From Glebionis coronaria (Eukaryota; Streptophyta; Magnoliopsida; Asterales; Asteraceae), in the NCBI GenBank assembly GCA_025667525.1, contig CM046875.1:529319079-529383078 (forward strand): a stretch of 64,000 nt of DNA. The letters are read 5' to 3'. Positions 23,742 through 33,963 of this stretch are shown piece by piece. A program made the translations under genes and the position numbers. How positions within the stretch are numbered: the first letter of the stretch is position 1; the number at the start of each line of letters is the position of its first letter. The notes beneath the pieces are model-generated. The model was not told the DNA's origin. It did no database searches and worked only from the letters and a program-made list of their open reading frames with translations.

Positions 23742-26700
23742 ATGTCAATCACCGAGGAAGAACAACGACTCCGCGATCTTGAACTTGTCTCACTCAGTAA
23801 TAGGCTTCCATATGCTGAGAACAACTCTAGATTACAAGATGATTTTGATCCGGTTTTACCTGCTTTCAAAATAGCCACGGATATTCTAGACATATCACCC
23901 ATCAGCGACACACTCAGACGTACTGCATCTGTTCCCGAAGTCTACATGCATGAATTCTGGAACACTGCATCCTTCTCTAACAAGACTATATCTTTCGAAC
24001 TGAACAAAACACCAAGGGTACTCAACTTGAGCATTTTTCAGAAATTGTTTAAGCTCCCTAGGTTGGCACAAGGAGAACAATTTGTGGCTAACCCAAAGAA
24101 TGATGAAGTACTTCGAGTCATTCGAGCAATGAATTATGAGGGTGAAATTAACAACCCATCACAATTTAACACCTCACACATAGGGCAACCCTGGAAAGCA
24201 ATTATCACCATCATCGTCAAGTGTCTCACTGGTAAAACTAGGGGCACCGATGCAATGAGACCACCACAGGCTCACTTATTTTGGGGATTGTATACTGCAT
24301 CAAAAGTCGACTATGCACTTCTTCTCTGGCAAGAATTTTGTTATCAGATTACTGGAATGAAGAAGAAATCCGTGCATCTTCCCTTCCCGAGATTCACCAA
24401 GCTCATTATCCATCATTTTATGAAGAATGACCCAACTATTGACACTCGCGGGAATTTCTTTTATCACACCAAAGATGATGATTATGTGATTCTCTCAATG
24501 AATGCAGACACAAATTCCACAAAGTATGCATTACTTCCTACACTAGTACCCGACACGATGATTAATGATGGAATCAAGGAGAGTGATAAATACCAAGAAA
24601 TGCTTAAAGACATTGACGCACAATTCAAGCGGGCAAATTTACAACCCTCAGAGAAGCAAAAAGGTAAACGCAAGAAACGAGTTTCACAGCGTCAACCAGC
24701 TGCTCCTAAAGATAAACGCTCAGGAAAAATGCAAATTGTTGATGAAGAGGATGAAGATGAGCTGATCCACACTGAAGAAGAACAGGAAGAAGTACCACTC
24801 CGCACGCCTAAGAAAGCAAGGAAAGCTAAAGGCAAAGCGGCAAGTGTTGCTCCAAATGATCCTGCTCAACAACAACTTTCTGAAGACAAAAGACTTCGTA
24901 TTATTCTTCAACAAAGTCGACAGGAAGCTTTTGGTGGATCAGGCTCAAGGGTATTTGAAGACTTAGCAGATTTTGGTAATCCTGATGGTGATACAGAATT
25001 CTTCGACGAAGAAGATACTTATGAAGATGAGTATGAAGATGCTGCTACCTTTCAACTTGAAAGTCGGGAATCAAGTGAAGAACGTGAGAGCAGTGCTGAC
25101 ACAGATACAAGTATGATGTATCGAGATGCAAATATCACCACATCTTTGCCTGAACCGACTCACATGGTACTAAATGAAGATGCTCATGCAACTTTCATTC
25201 CAGACACACAACTTCAAAGTAAGTCTACTTCAAACTCTGATGATGTTTTGAAATATCTCAATTTAGAAGGGGAGGGTGTTGAGGTCACCAATACTGATCC
25301 GTCAACAAATGAACAAATGGTGGATGTCCCTATAACCACTATTACATCGACCACCACTTCCCTACTATCAACCCCAATCATCAGTGAGGTCCCAACCACC
25401 ACCATCACACCCGCAACTGTTGAACAACCAGTATCAACCACCACCATTACCACGGAATCTATACCGTCATCTACAGTTGAACAACCTGCATCAACCACCG
25501 TCCTAACCACTGTATCTACATCAACACCTATCCCGGTACAACCAGTATCATCCACGACCACCTTAACGGTTTTGGTTACACCTCCACCAACAAAACCACA
25601 AGCATCATCTACATCAAATCCTTTTCTCACAGTCAATGATCCGTTGATCCAGTCTCTTCAACAACAGCTAGAGGCTCAAGCTACACAAATAGCTACGTTG
25701 ACTGAAAGGTTTGCTACTCCTCCAAAGGAACCGCATCCTGATGAGCCCATTCTTCAAAAACTAACAGACAAAGTGTCAAAGCTCAAAGAACAATATAAAG
25801 CATTTCGTAAAGAGAAGAAAACTCGGGATAAAGAAAATGCTGCTTTTCTCGGGTCAATTGACGAGCAGATGACCGCGATCATTCGACGCGAAGTCAAGTC
25901 TTATGTTGATCAACAACTACCACATCTTGTCGGTAATGGTCTATCTACTCTTCAAATCATGACATTGCTTCAGACACGTCTGTTAGACTTGGGAGCTCAT
26001 AAATCAAAATACAAACGCAAAGTTCTGCAATATCTCAACAAAGCAATTGATGAAGAGAATCCTGCAGACACTACCAACTCTGAGTCTGATGATGAGAATG
26101 AGTTAGAAGAGGAAGATGACGAGGAACATGGTGAAAAGGATGATGATAATGAGGATAAGGATAAGGAAGGAGATGAGGAGGATGAAGAGGATGAACAAGG
26201 AAAGGATAAGAATGTAGATGACGATGAGGACGAGGACGAGGATACAGATGATGATCAGGATGACGATGACGATAATGACAAGGGTAATGAAGTCAACAAG
26301 GGTGATATGAATGACGACACCGGTACAAATGCCATAGAGACAAACAAGGATGACAATGAGACGACCACCGAGAAAGGTCTAGAGGACACTGCAGAAAAGG
26401 CTGCTGACACCACAGAAAAGCCAATAGAGGCAACAGTATCAGAAACTCAGCAGGTTGCTTCAGGTATATCTACTGCACCAGAAGTCACTACTGAATCTCA
26501 TATTGAATCTGTAGAATACATGCAAGCAGAAGAACCGACAGAAACAATGCTTGAAGAAGAACCTCACGATGATATACCGGTGACGCAAACTCAACCTTCA
26601 ACATCATCTACAATTCAGCATGACGATGACATGGAAGTTGAAGATTTAAATGTTCCAGAACTGACATTTGCTGAATCCCTTATCATTGATGATACTGTAC

Positions 26701-27977
26701 AAGAGCAACTTTGGCTAACAAACGCAGCACCACATCATCCATTTGACACTGCAACTGATATGGAGATGACTCAATTCCTCAACAACCCTATCGACTTCTC
26801 GGCATTTCTAAGGTATTCTCATGGGAAACCGACGATGACCCCGGATCTGATTAAAATGGCAGCTGCAGATGTGGACTTCTTTGACACGTTAAAGATCAGC
26901 CATAATGAAGCAGAATATCACCTGAATGAACTTACAAAAGCAATGAGAGCGACAACTACAGGAATTCAGACTCCCGTATTGCGACCTCTTACACCAAAAG
27001 TCATCACCGGTTCTGCCACTATCCCAATAGAGCATTTCGTCTCTCACGATCTTGAATACCTTGAAAATGGAGCAAAGAAGTATGCCACGTCTCTCACAAT
27101 GCTCAAGGCCGTTAACTTGGAGAATGTTCCATGGATAGAGGACAAAGTGCCTGAGTCAATATGGAGAAAGAAGCCGCTCAAGTTTTATGATACATACGCT
27201 TCACTTGGCATATCTCACTGGGACAAAAAGAAGAAGTTAGCCTATAATCACTTCCATCGTCCCAAGAGAGGTGCTTCCATTGTCTCATCTCACAGAATCA
27301 AAAGCATCCTAGGAGCAACCACTCAAACTGTTTTCGGTTATGATTACTTAAATGTAATCCTGCTCAAACGTACCGATGAGAAAGAATACCGCATTGACAA
27401 AAGTGATCTCCAGTACCTTCAACTTGAAGACATAGAAGATCTTTTGTTGCTCTTGGCTCAAGAAAAAGTTGACCATCTATCACCCGACATTGTCATAGCC
27501 TTGAGTTCAAACTTTCGTCAATATGCCAGGAAAATTGTCATTCAAAACCGGGTGGAAGACTTTCAACTTGGAGTAGAAAGCTATCAGAAAAAGCTAAACC
27601 TGGAACGTCCCCATACGACACCACTCAGTAATTTCCATAAGAACAAGAAGGTTTACATGGGGACTACCAAGCCGGAAGCAGGAATTTTCTATCCGAACGC
27701 GACTGGCGTCATGCAATATATGCGATTCTCAGAACTGCACAAATTCAGTGATGGAACGCTAAAGAATGTTCGAGATGATTTATCGGTTCTCAATTCCAAC
27801 TTACCTCTTCCGGCAGTCACATACACCTGGACAACCCAGTGCAGAAAGGGATCTTCGTATGCAATCAGGAAGATTGAGGAAGTGCTAAGGAAGCGCCGGT
27901 TGCTACGAAGCATCGAACGATTCGTCGGTGGACGACCATATGGAGCTCACCATCGGCTCACAGAACGAACCAATTAA
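23742..27977 (+). CDS. CopB ORF3 (Sirevirus 'envelope-like' protein), 1411 aa, uninterrupted
   Basis: Start ATG 23742 follows AAAGCAG|GAAA. Residues about 50-290 form a helical domain with Y-M-H-E-F-W, an L-F-K-L-P block and K-C-L-T-G-K-T-R-G, resembling in layout the N-terminal domain of CopA ORF3. About 304-320 is a basic K-R-K-K-R cluster, possibly a nuclear localisation signal. Then come acidic blocks (333-353, 415-450), a Thr/Ser/Pro-rich linker (526-626), a likely coiled coil (653-703), and a long Asp/Glu tract (779-850). The C-terminal domain has R-V-E-D-x-Q-L-G-V-E-S-Y-Q-K-K-L-N (about 1270) and F-V-G-G-R near the end, blocks shared with many Asteraceae retrotransposon proteins. I see no signal peptide or membrane helix, so the customary name 'envelope-like' is positional only. 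Function is unknown. Confidence 0.85.
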   Translation: MSITEEEQRLRDLELVSLSNRLPYAENNSRLQDDFDPVLPAFKIATDILDISPISDTLRRTASVPEVYMHEFWNTASFSNKTISFELNKTPRVLNLSIFQKLFKLPRLAQGEQFVANPKNDEVLRVIRAMNYEGEINNPSQFNTSHIGQPWKAIITIIVKCLTGKTRGTDAMRPPQAHLFWGLYTASKVDYALLLWQEFCYQITGMKKKSVHLPFPRFTKLIIHHFMKNDPTIDTRGNFFYHTKDDDYVILSMNADTNSTKYALLPTLVPDTMINDGIKESDKYQEMLKDIDAQFKRANLQPSEKQKGKRKKRVSQRQPAAPKDKRSGKMQIVDEEDEDELIHTEEEQEEVPLRTPKKARKAKGKAASVAPNDPAQQQLSEDKRLRIILQQSRQEAFGGSGSRVFEDLADFGNPDGDTEFFDEEDTYEDEYEDAATFQLESRESSEERESSADTDTSMMYRDANITTSLPEPTHMVLNEDAHATFIPDTQLQSKSTSNSDDVLKYLNLEGEGVEVTNTDPSTNEQMVDVPITTITSTTTSLLSTPIISEVPTTTITPATVEQPVSTTTITTESIPSSTVEQPASTTVLTTVSTSTPIPVQPVSSTTTLTVLVTPPPTKPQASSTSNPFLTVNDPLIQSLQQQLEAQATQIATLTERFATPPKEPHPDEPILQKLTDKVSKLKEQYKAFRKEKKTRDKENAAFLGSIDEQMTAIIRREVKSYVDQQLPHLVGNGLSTLQIMTLLQTRLLDLGAHKSKYKRKVLQYLNKAIDEENPADTTNSESDDENELEEEDDEEHGEKDDDNEDKDKEGDEEDEEDEQGKDKNVDDDEDEDEDTDDDQDDDDDNDKGNEVNKGDMNDDTGTNAIETNKDDNETTTEKGLEDTAEKAADTTEKPIEATVSETQQVASGISTAPEVTTESHIESVEYMQAEEPTETMLEEEPHDDIPVTQTQPSTSSTIQHDDDMEVEDLNVPELTFAESLIIDDTVQEQLWLTNAAPHHPFDTATDMEMTQFLNNPIDFSAFLRYSHGKPTMTPDLIKMAAADVDFFDTLKISHNEAEYHLNELTKAMRATTTGIQTPVLRPLTPKVITGSATIPIEHFVSHDLEYLENGAKKYATSLTMLKAVNLENVPWIEDKVPESIWRKKPLKFYDTYASLGISHWDKKKKLAYNHFHRPKRGASIVSSHRIKSILGATTQTVFGYDYLNVILLKRTDEKEYRIDKSDLQYLQLEDIEDLLLLLAQEKVDHLSPDIVIALSSNFRQYARKIVIQNRVEDFQLGVESYQKKLNLERPHTTPLSNFHKNKKVYMGTTKPEAGIFYPNATGVMQYMRFSELHKFSDGTLKNVRDDLSVLNSNLPLPAVTYTWTTQCRKGSSYAIRKIEEVLRKRRLLRSIERFVGGRPYGAHHRLTERTN

Positions 27978-30235
27978 TTTTGGTTCGTCTCATTACAGGT
28001 CAACTCCATATGTACATTATTGTGAATATGTTATATCTTTATTTTATCAGCTTTTTGTGGCTTGTTGTAGTGTAAAAGTATGATATTTTTTCAAGAATTT
28101 CTCACGAGATTCTAAATCTATCAAACAAATCATACTCAAGCACTACAACTACCCTCACTAATTTGAGGGGGAGCATTAATATGTTCTTTGGCCAACATAT
28201 AATTTCATTTTATTACCCAAAGACCGGTTAATCCATTAATATCCAAAATATTGATGGTTAACATTTTGGAAAGGAGAGAAAATGGGATTAAGGAGACTTT
28301 ATGATATTTGGCTAAAACAATGAAAAAGACTTAAAAGATAAACCAACTTAACATGTGTCATGCACAAGTTAAGGGGGAGCGCTTTTGATGATCAAAACAC
28401 TTAAGGCACAAAATCTTTGATTTTAATATCACAAGTGCTTTAAGTGATTTTTCAAGGATTTTTCATGGTTACTATATCAACCTAAAACACACTTATCTCA
28501 CGACGACGTGGTGACAAAAGGGTGGTAGGTATAGGTATTAGTCCAATGATTCATCAGAACCGATGCAATCTTCCCAATGACAACTCCCTAGATAGAACTA
28601 GAAGTCCTAGGAAAGATGAAGAATGAATGTGAACGTAGCTGAATGCCGACCAAGTACTTAAGCTAGCACTAGAACAATCACAACAAGGTGCTAGTGATGA
28701 CGTATTGGTAAGCATTGAAAGGGTTGAAGAATGAAAAAGAATTGTAAAGATAAAGGGTGTAAAGAAAGAAGCCCTCCTTACAACTTAAGGCAGAAACCGG
28801 GTCAATACATCTGCTATTAAGATCATTTTTGTTAATGATTCTTGATATTGAAGAAAGAAATCATGGACCCAGTGATGCAATGCACAACCCTTCCCAGCTA
28901 ACTCAAATATCTCTCAAAAGGTATTTGTTTTAATCACACGGAGATCAACACGCTATCTATTGGTTTATTCACTCCGAATAGACTGATATTGAAAAGGTGG
29001 CACTCCTCTCCAGCCATCGCTCACTAAATCAAAACGCACTATTAAGTCTAGAGCCACGAGATCATCAAAAGTCTCATTAGGACACTTTCCAATTATTCCT
29101 TGCTTTCTCACACACTGTGAAAAGTAAGAGATTTTCATGAGTCCTACGCAGTATTCCTGTAATATTGCCAGAACATCCGAGTAATACGCAAGTTTTACAA
29201 TGAAGATGGAAATCCTGCTTGAGCCAACATCAAACAAGCTCATGGTAGGTTACACGTGCGGTTATCTTAGAACCAATCTTGTGAAAAAAATGGAAAGAAA
29301 CAGTAGTTTAATTCTTAATTGAATTTAAACTCGTTCCAGGCCTCTACGCATTATCGTATGATCTTGCCAGAACACTCAGAGTGACACTCTTTAGTGTTCA
29401 CAGTGACTAGTGGAAATCCTTCTAGTGTTAACATCAAATAGCACTTGGTAGGTAACAAGCAAGATTCAATTTGAATCAAGTTTGTGACAACTGGAAAGCA
29501 ACGATGGTGAATATCTTAATTGAAATTCACTTGTTCCAGGTTTCATGAATTGACGGCTTCAATCATAAGGATTTTTAATCCAAATGATTCACTCTTTATG
29601 TTCGCAGTCAGCTTTGGACGGTCGAATAAAGATAACGGGTTTACCCGCGAAATCCTGTCAGGAAGTTACTTAACTGAAACTATCCGTCACGGGTACGATA
29701 TCTAATATCGTCCAACGGTCTTCACCGACCGGAGGTAAAATGCTACCGAATTAGAATAAAATGTCAAAGCCATTTTATTCGTGTCGTTGCTGTGTACCTG
29801 TTAAAGACGGTGGCGTTGCTGTGTACCTGTTGAAGACGGCGGGGTTGCTGTGTACCAGTCGAAGACGGTGGCGTTGCGGTATACCTGTTGAAGACGTCCT
29901 CACATGCTTATTCCTTTAGCATCAAATACTCCTGAAAATTCAAGAAAGTATGACCTAAAAGTCTTCCGCTGTATCGACTCTGAAACTTTCAAGAATTCAA
30001 CAAAGGATAAGTGTGTGGGACATGGAGTCACAAAGAGGCGAACCTCACAAGAAAAGTAAAGGCTGTACGTGAAAGGCCAAAAGAACATGTTCCAAGCAAA
30101 AAGGCTGATATCATTCAACACATATTCACAAAAGAAAAGAAAAAGAAAGAAAAGAAGACTACGAGCTCAAGAACAAGATCTAACATGCTAGATTAGGACT
30201 TTGTAAATTTGGAGTGACCTCCCTTTGGGGGAGAT
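27978..30235 (+). other. CopB 3' untranslated region with repeated polypurine tracts
   Basis: This is a long non-coding tail. TGAGGGGGAGC (near 28163) and AAGGGGGAGC (near 28371) are internal polypurine-tract-like copies. The part 28500-30230 is homologous to CopC 40560-42230, including a conserved hairpin ACGATAT with ATATCGT (near 29694-29711) and a CGGTCTTCACCGACCGG block. A 29-bp tandem repeat lies at about 29787-29900. Scattered open frames do not resemble proteins. Confidence 0.65.
29787..29900 (+). repeat. 29-bp tandem repeat, about four copies
   Basis: The unit GTTGCTGTGTACCTGTTGAA followed by GACGGTGGC is repeated with a few substitutions. CopC has no comparable tandem expansion at the matching place (about 41860-41935), so it arose in the CopB lineage. 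Confidence 0.75.
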
Positions 30236-30281
30236 TGTTGGAAATACGTTTTACGCATTTAGAAAGTCTCGGTCACTCCAA
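30209..30281 (+). promoter_or_regulatory. CopB polypurine tract framed by an 11-bp inverted repeat
   Basis: The plus-strand primer TTGGGGGAGA (30225-30234) sits directly before LTR start 30236. The inverted-repeat arms TTGGAGTGACC (30209-30219) and GGTCACTCCAA (30271-30281) lie 51 bp apart, one in the internal region and one in the LTR. The tract and the LTR terminus are therefore both in the loop of a possible RNA stem at the 3' end of the genomic RNA. Confidence 0.75.
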
Positions 30282-30535
30282 CAATGTAGTTATAGGCTCG
30301 TAGTTAAGTTAAGTGTCATTTATTACATAGCCCGACCCATGAGCATGTTCATGGGCCGGAAGCCCAAGTCCTTTAAGGACTTGGGGTATTTAAACCTCTT
30401 TCCACTATGGAAAGAGGTGTTGGTTGTTTTATTCTTTCATTTCAATATATGTGTTTTCTTTCATTTCTCTCTCTAACTCTCTCTCTCTAGAAAAACATCA
30501 ACCCCCTTGTTTCACAAGATTATCATTGTTCCACA
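30236..30535 (+). repeat. CopB 3' LTR (300 bp)
   Basis: It matches 11981-12280 with about four substitutions and is followed by TSD GTGTT (30536-30540). Confidence 0.93.
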
Positions 30536-30540
30536 GTGTT

Positions 30541-33500
30541 TCTTTTGGAGATGGGCATGGAACAATAACGGGAAAAGGAACTATTGTCACCAATGGGATG
30601 ACCTTTGATAATGTCTACTTGGTGAAAGAACTCAAGTAAAATCTCTTCAGTGTGTCACAGATGACTGATAACAAGAATTTTGTCTTGTTTACTGACACTG
30701 AATGTCTGGTTTTAGGAAAGGAGTTTGTCTTACCACAAGACACTCCTATTGTACTCAGAACACCAAGACAAAAGAACATGTACACAATTGATCTCAAAGA
30801 CATCTCTCTTCAAGATAATGAAACCTGTTTCATTGCCAAAGCCTTAGTTGATGAGTGTAAGAAATGGCATAGAAGACTTGGTCATCTTAATTTCAAGAAC
30901 ATGAACAAACTGGTGAAATATAATCTGGTTCATGGTCTTCCTTCCAAGTCTTTTGTCAATGATCATACTTGTGCTGCCTGTCTGAAAGGGAAGCAACACA
31001 GAGCATCTTGCAAATAAAAAACAAGTATGTCCACCACCAAGCCATTGGAACTACTACATATGGATCTTTTTGGTCCTACTTCTGTGGAAGCATAAATAAG
31101 AAATGGTACTGCCTAGTGATTACTGATGATTTTTCAAGGTTCACATGGACATTCTTTCTATTTGAGAAGAGTGACACAGCTGATGTACTCATTGGGTTCA
31201 TCAATCAGATTGAACTATCAAAAAGCATGAAGGTAGTGACCATGAGATCGGATAATGGTGGTGAGTTCAGAAATCAAAAACTGGATTCTTTCTGCATTAA
31301 CAAAGGAATCAAGAGGGAATTCAGCATTGCAAGAACACCTCAACAGAATGGAGTTGCAGAAAGAAGGAATAGGACACTCATTGAAGCTGCAAGAACCATG
31401 CTGTCTGATTCCAAACTTCCAGTTATCTTTTGGGCTGAGGCTGTATCCACTGCTTGTTATGTACAAAACAGGGCCTTGGTGGTTAAGGCACACAACAAGA
31501 CTCCTTATCAGCTGTTTAATGGAAGACCTCCTTTAATTGACTTCTTTAGACCCTTTGTATGTCATGTGATCATTTTGAACACTATTGACAATCTGGGCAA
31601 GTTTAGTGAAAAGGGAGATGATGGATATTTTGTGGGTTATTCATTGAACAGCAAGGGATATAGGGTCTTCAACAAGAAGACAAGCAAAATCACAGAAAAT
31701 CTTCATGTAGATTTTCTTGAAGACAAGCCTGAAGATGTTCAAACAGGTCCTGATTGGTTCTTTGATATAGAAGTCCTTTCAAAATCTATGAATTATGTAC
31801 CTGTTGCATTGCAGAATACTAACATTTCAGGTACACAAGAACCAACTGGTACAGAAAAGTCACCACTGAGGTACATGAATGTACCCTCACTATTTCCTAT
31901 TGAAGCTACTGGTGAAGAAGATGATCCTTTCTAGGAAAAGAATAGCCAACCTCTTCCCCTGCTATGTCACTTTCTGAAAGCAGCGGAATGGCTGAAAGCA
32001 ATGGAATCCAGGATTCCCTTGCTAGATCAATTGCTTCCCCTGCCACAAAGGATCCTGCTGCTCATGATATTAATGATGAAGAAAGTGTATCCCCACTCAT
32101 TTCCTCATCTACACTCATATCTGATGGTCCTGTTATATCCAGCAGTGGAAGCAGAATAATTAAGAGTGGAGGTCCAAGTTACTCAGAGCTACATTCAGCT
32201 CATCAGCATCCATCCCTAGGTCATGCTGTATCTTTTGGAAGTTCTTTTGAGGACTTCTTTCCCAATCAAAATAGTCCCATCAATTCTGATTTGGAAGAAG
32301 ATGAAACAGAAGTTATCATGTAGCCTACCTACAGAATCAATAAGGATCACCCTATCTCTCAGATCATTGGTAATCCTAAAGCCCCTACACATACAAGGTA
32401 TACAGCAAAGGAGCACAGCTTCATTGCTAACATCACCATGAAGTTCAATCATGACAATATGCAGTGTTGTCTGTTTACTGCATTTCTATCACAAGAAGAG
32501 CCAAAGAAAAATTTTCAGGCTTTAAATGACCCAAGCTGGGTTAAAGCCATGCAGGAGGAGCTCTTACATTTTGACATTCAAGAGGTTTGGATTCTAGTAG
32601 ATTGTCCAAAATGGGCAAGGCCCATTGGGAGAAAGTGGGTACTCAGGAACAAAAAGGATGAAAGGGGGATAGTTGTCAGGAACAAAGCAAGACTGGTGGC
32701 ACAAGGGTATACACAGGAAGAAGGAATTGACTATGAGGAAGTATTTGCTCCAGTTGCCAGGATTGAAGCCATTAGATTATTCCTTGCTTATGCTTCATTT
32801 ATGGACTTCACTGTTTTCCAAATGGATGTAAAAAGTGCCTTCTTATACGGCACCATTGATGAAGAAGTCTATGTTATGCAACCTCCAGGGTTTGAAGACC
32901 CATAACATCCAGACACGGTATACAAGGTGAAAAAGGCTATGTATGGACTTCACCAAGCTCCTAGGGCCTGGTATGGAACTCTCTCTAAGTATCTCTTAGA
33001 TAATGGTTTTAGCAGGAGGAAGATTGATCAGACCCTGTTCATCAAGAAACAAAAGGGTGACCTTCTGCTAGTACAGGTCTATGTTGATGACATCATCTTT
33101 GGCTCCACTAACTCTATGCTTAGAAAAGAGTTTGCAAAGTTGATGCAAGATAAATTTCAAATGAGTGCCATGGGAGAACTAAACTTCTTTTTGGGGTTAC
33201 AAGTTCAGCAGCGGAAAGATGGGATATTTATCTCACAAGACAAATATGTGGCTGAGATTGTGAAGAAGTTTGGCATGTCTGAGGGAAAGAAGGTGTCCAC
33301 ACCTATGGACAAGGATCATCCATGGGGCAGAGATGGTCCCGGAAAGCTTATAGATGTCAGGAACTACAGGTCTATGATTGGGTCTCTCATGTATCTCACA
33401 GCTTCAAGACCTGACATCATGTTTGCAGTCTGCTTATGTGCAAGATACCAGGTGGCACCAACAGAGTGTCATTTATTTGCTATAAAAAGAATTTTTAGGT

Positions 33501-33623
33501 ATCTAAAGTGCCATCCAACCTTAGGACTCTGGTATCCCAAAGAGTAACCTTTTGAGTTGATATCTTACTCAGATAGTGACTATGCTGGTGACAACAATGA
33601 TAGGAAGTCTACAACAGGGGGAT
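30541..33623 (+). pseudogene. CopA pol continued: integrase and reverse transcriptase (broken)
   Basis: This resumes the protease frame cut at 11980 (S-F-G-D-G-H-G). GAG-pre-integrase W-H-R-R-L-G-H-L-N is at about 30866. The integrase core carries H-M-D-L-F-G, R-S-D-N-G-G-E-F and Q-Q-N-G-V-A-E-R-R-N, so the D, D and E ligands are present. RT has Q-M-D-V-K-S-A-F-L and an intact Y-V-D-D (about 33083). Lesions: TAA 30637-30639, TAA 31015-31017, a one-base shift near 31088, a stop at 31932-31934 with a frame change, TAG 32321-32323, TAA 32903-32905 and TAA 33545-33547. CopC enters at the start of RNase H, after R-K-S-T-T-G. Confidence 0.9.
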
Positions 33624-33948
33624 TGTTGGAAATACGTTTTACGGATTTAGGAAGGATCGGTCGCTCCAACGATAATTATGTAATGGGCTCGTGATCCACT
33701 TAGTAAATGTATAGTCCATATAGCCCACATGTAGGGTGGGCTATATATATCCCCTCCTAGCATGTTAGGAGGGGTTGGTCATTTTCATTATTCACACATT
33801 CAATCTTTACTTTCTCTCTCTACTCTTCTCTTTTCTCTCCTTTCTCTCTCTACTCCATCATCTCCCTTCTCATCTCTTTTATATTTATCAATCAATCCAT
33901 ACATCAAATCCATCATGTAGGATAGGCCAATAATCTCGTAGACCTTCA
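33624..33948 (+). repeat. CopC 5' LTR (325 bp)
   Basis: It begins TGTTGGAAATACG and ends GACCTTCA. Hairpins are TAGCCCAC with GTGGGCTA (33721-33743) and CCCCTCCTA with TAGGAGGGG (33751-33774). GGTCGCTCCAA (33659-33669) is the LTR arm of the polypurine-tract inverted repeat. A CTCT-rich tract follows the promoter. Confidence 0.93.
33721..33774 (+). promoter_or_regulatory. CopC LTR promoter: TATA box between two hairpins
   Basis: CTATATATAT (33741-33750) overlaps the end of an upstream 8-bp stem and is followed without a gap by CCCCTCCTA (33751-33759), loop gcatgt, TAGGAGGGG (33766-33774). The layout equals that of CopB although the stem sequences are unrelated. Confidence 0.6.
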
Positions 33949-33950
33949 AT

Positions 33951-33963
33951 TGGTATCAAGAGC
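33951..33963 (+). other. CopC primer-binding site
   Basis: TGGTATCAAGAGC two bases after the LTR, identical to CopB. Confidence 0.85.

Larger units (their letters stand above)
11981..30535 (+). mobile_element. CopB: 18.6-kb Sirevirus-like Copia element with giant third ORF
   Basis: It has two 300-bp LTRs (TGTTGGAAATACG...CTACA/CCACA) with about four differences and a perfect TSD GTGTT (11976-11980 and 30536-30540). Order: LTR, iMet PBS (12283), leader with a short-repeat array, gag (13175), pol (to 21362), hairpin-rich non-coding region, second repeat array, small ORF, 1411-codon ORF3 (23742-27977), long 3' UTR with several polypurine tracts, LTR. Its size is well above a typical 5-10 kb Copia element. 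Gag-pol has three stops and two frameshifts; ORF3 has none. Confidence 0.93.

Noticed and set aside
25214..25636. 140-codon minus-strand Val/Asp/Gly-rich frame
   Set aside because: Antisense shadow of the Thr/Ser/Pro-rich linker of CopB ORF3.
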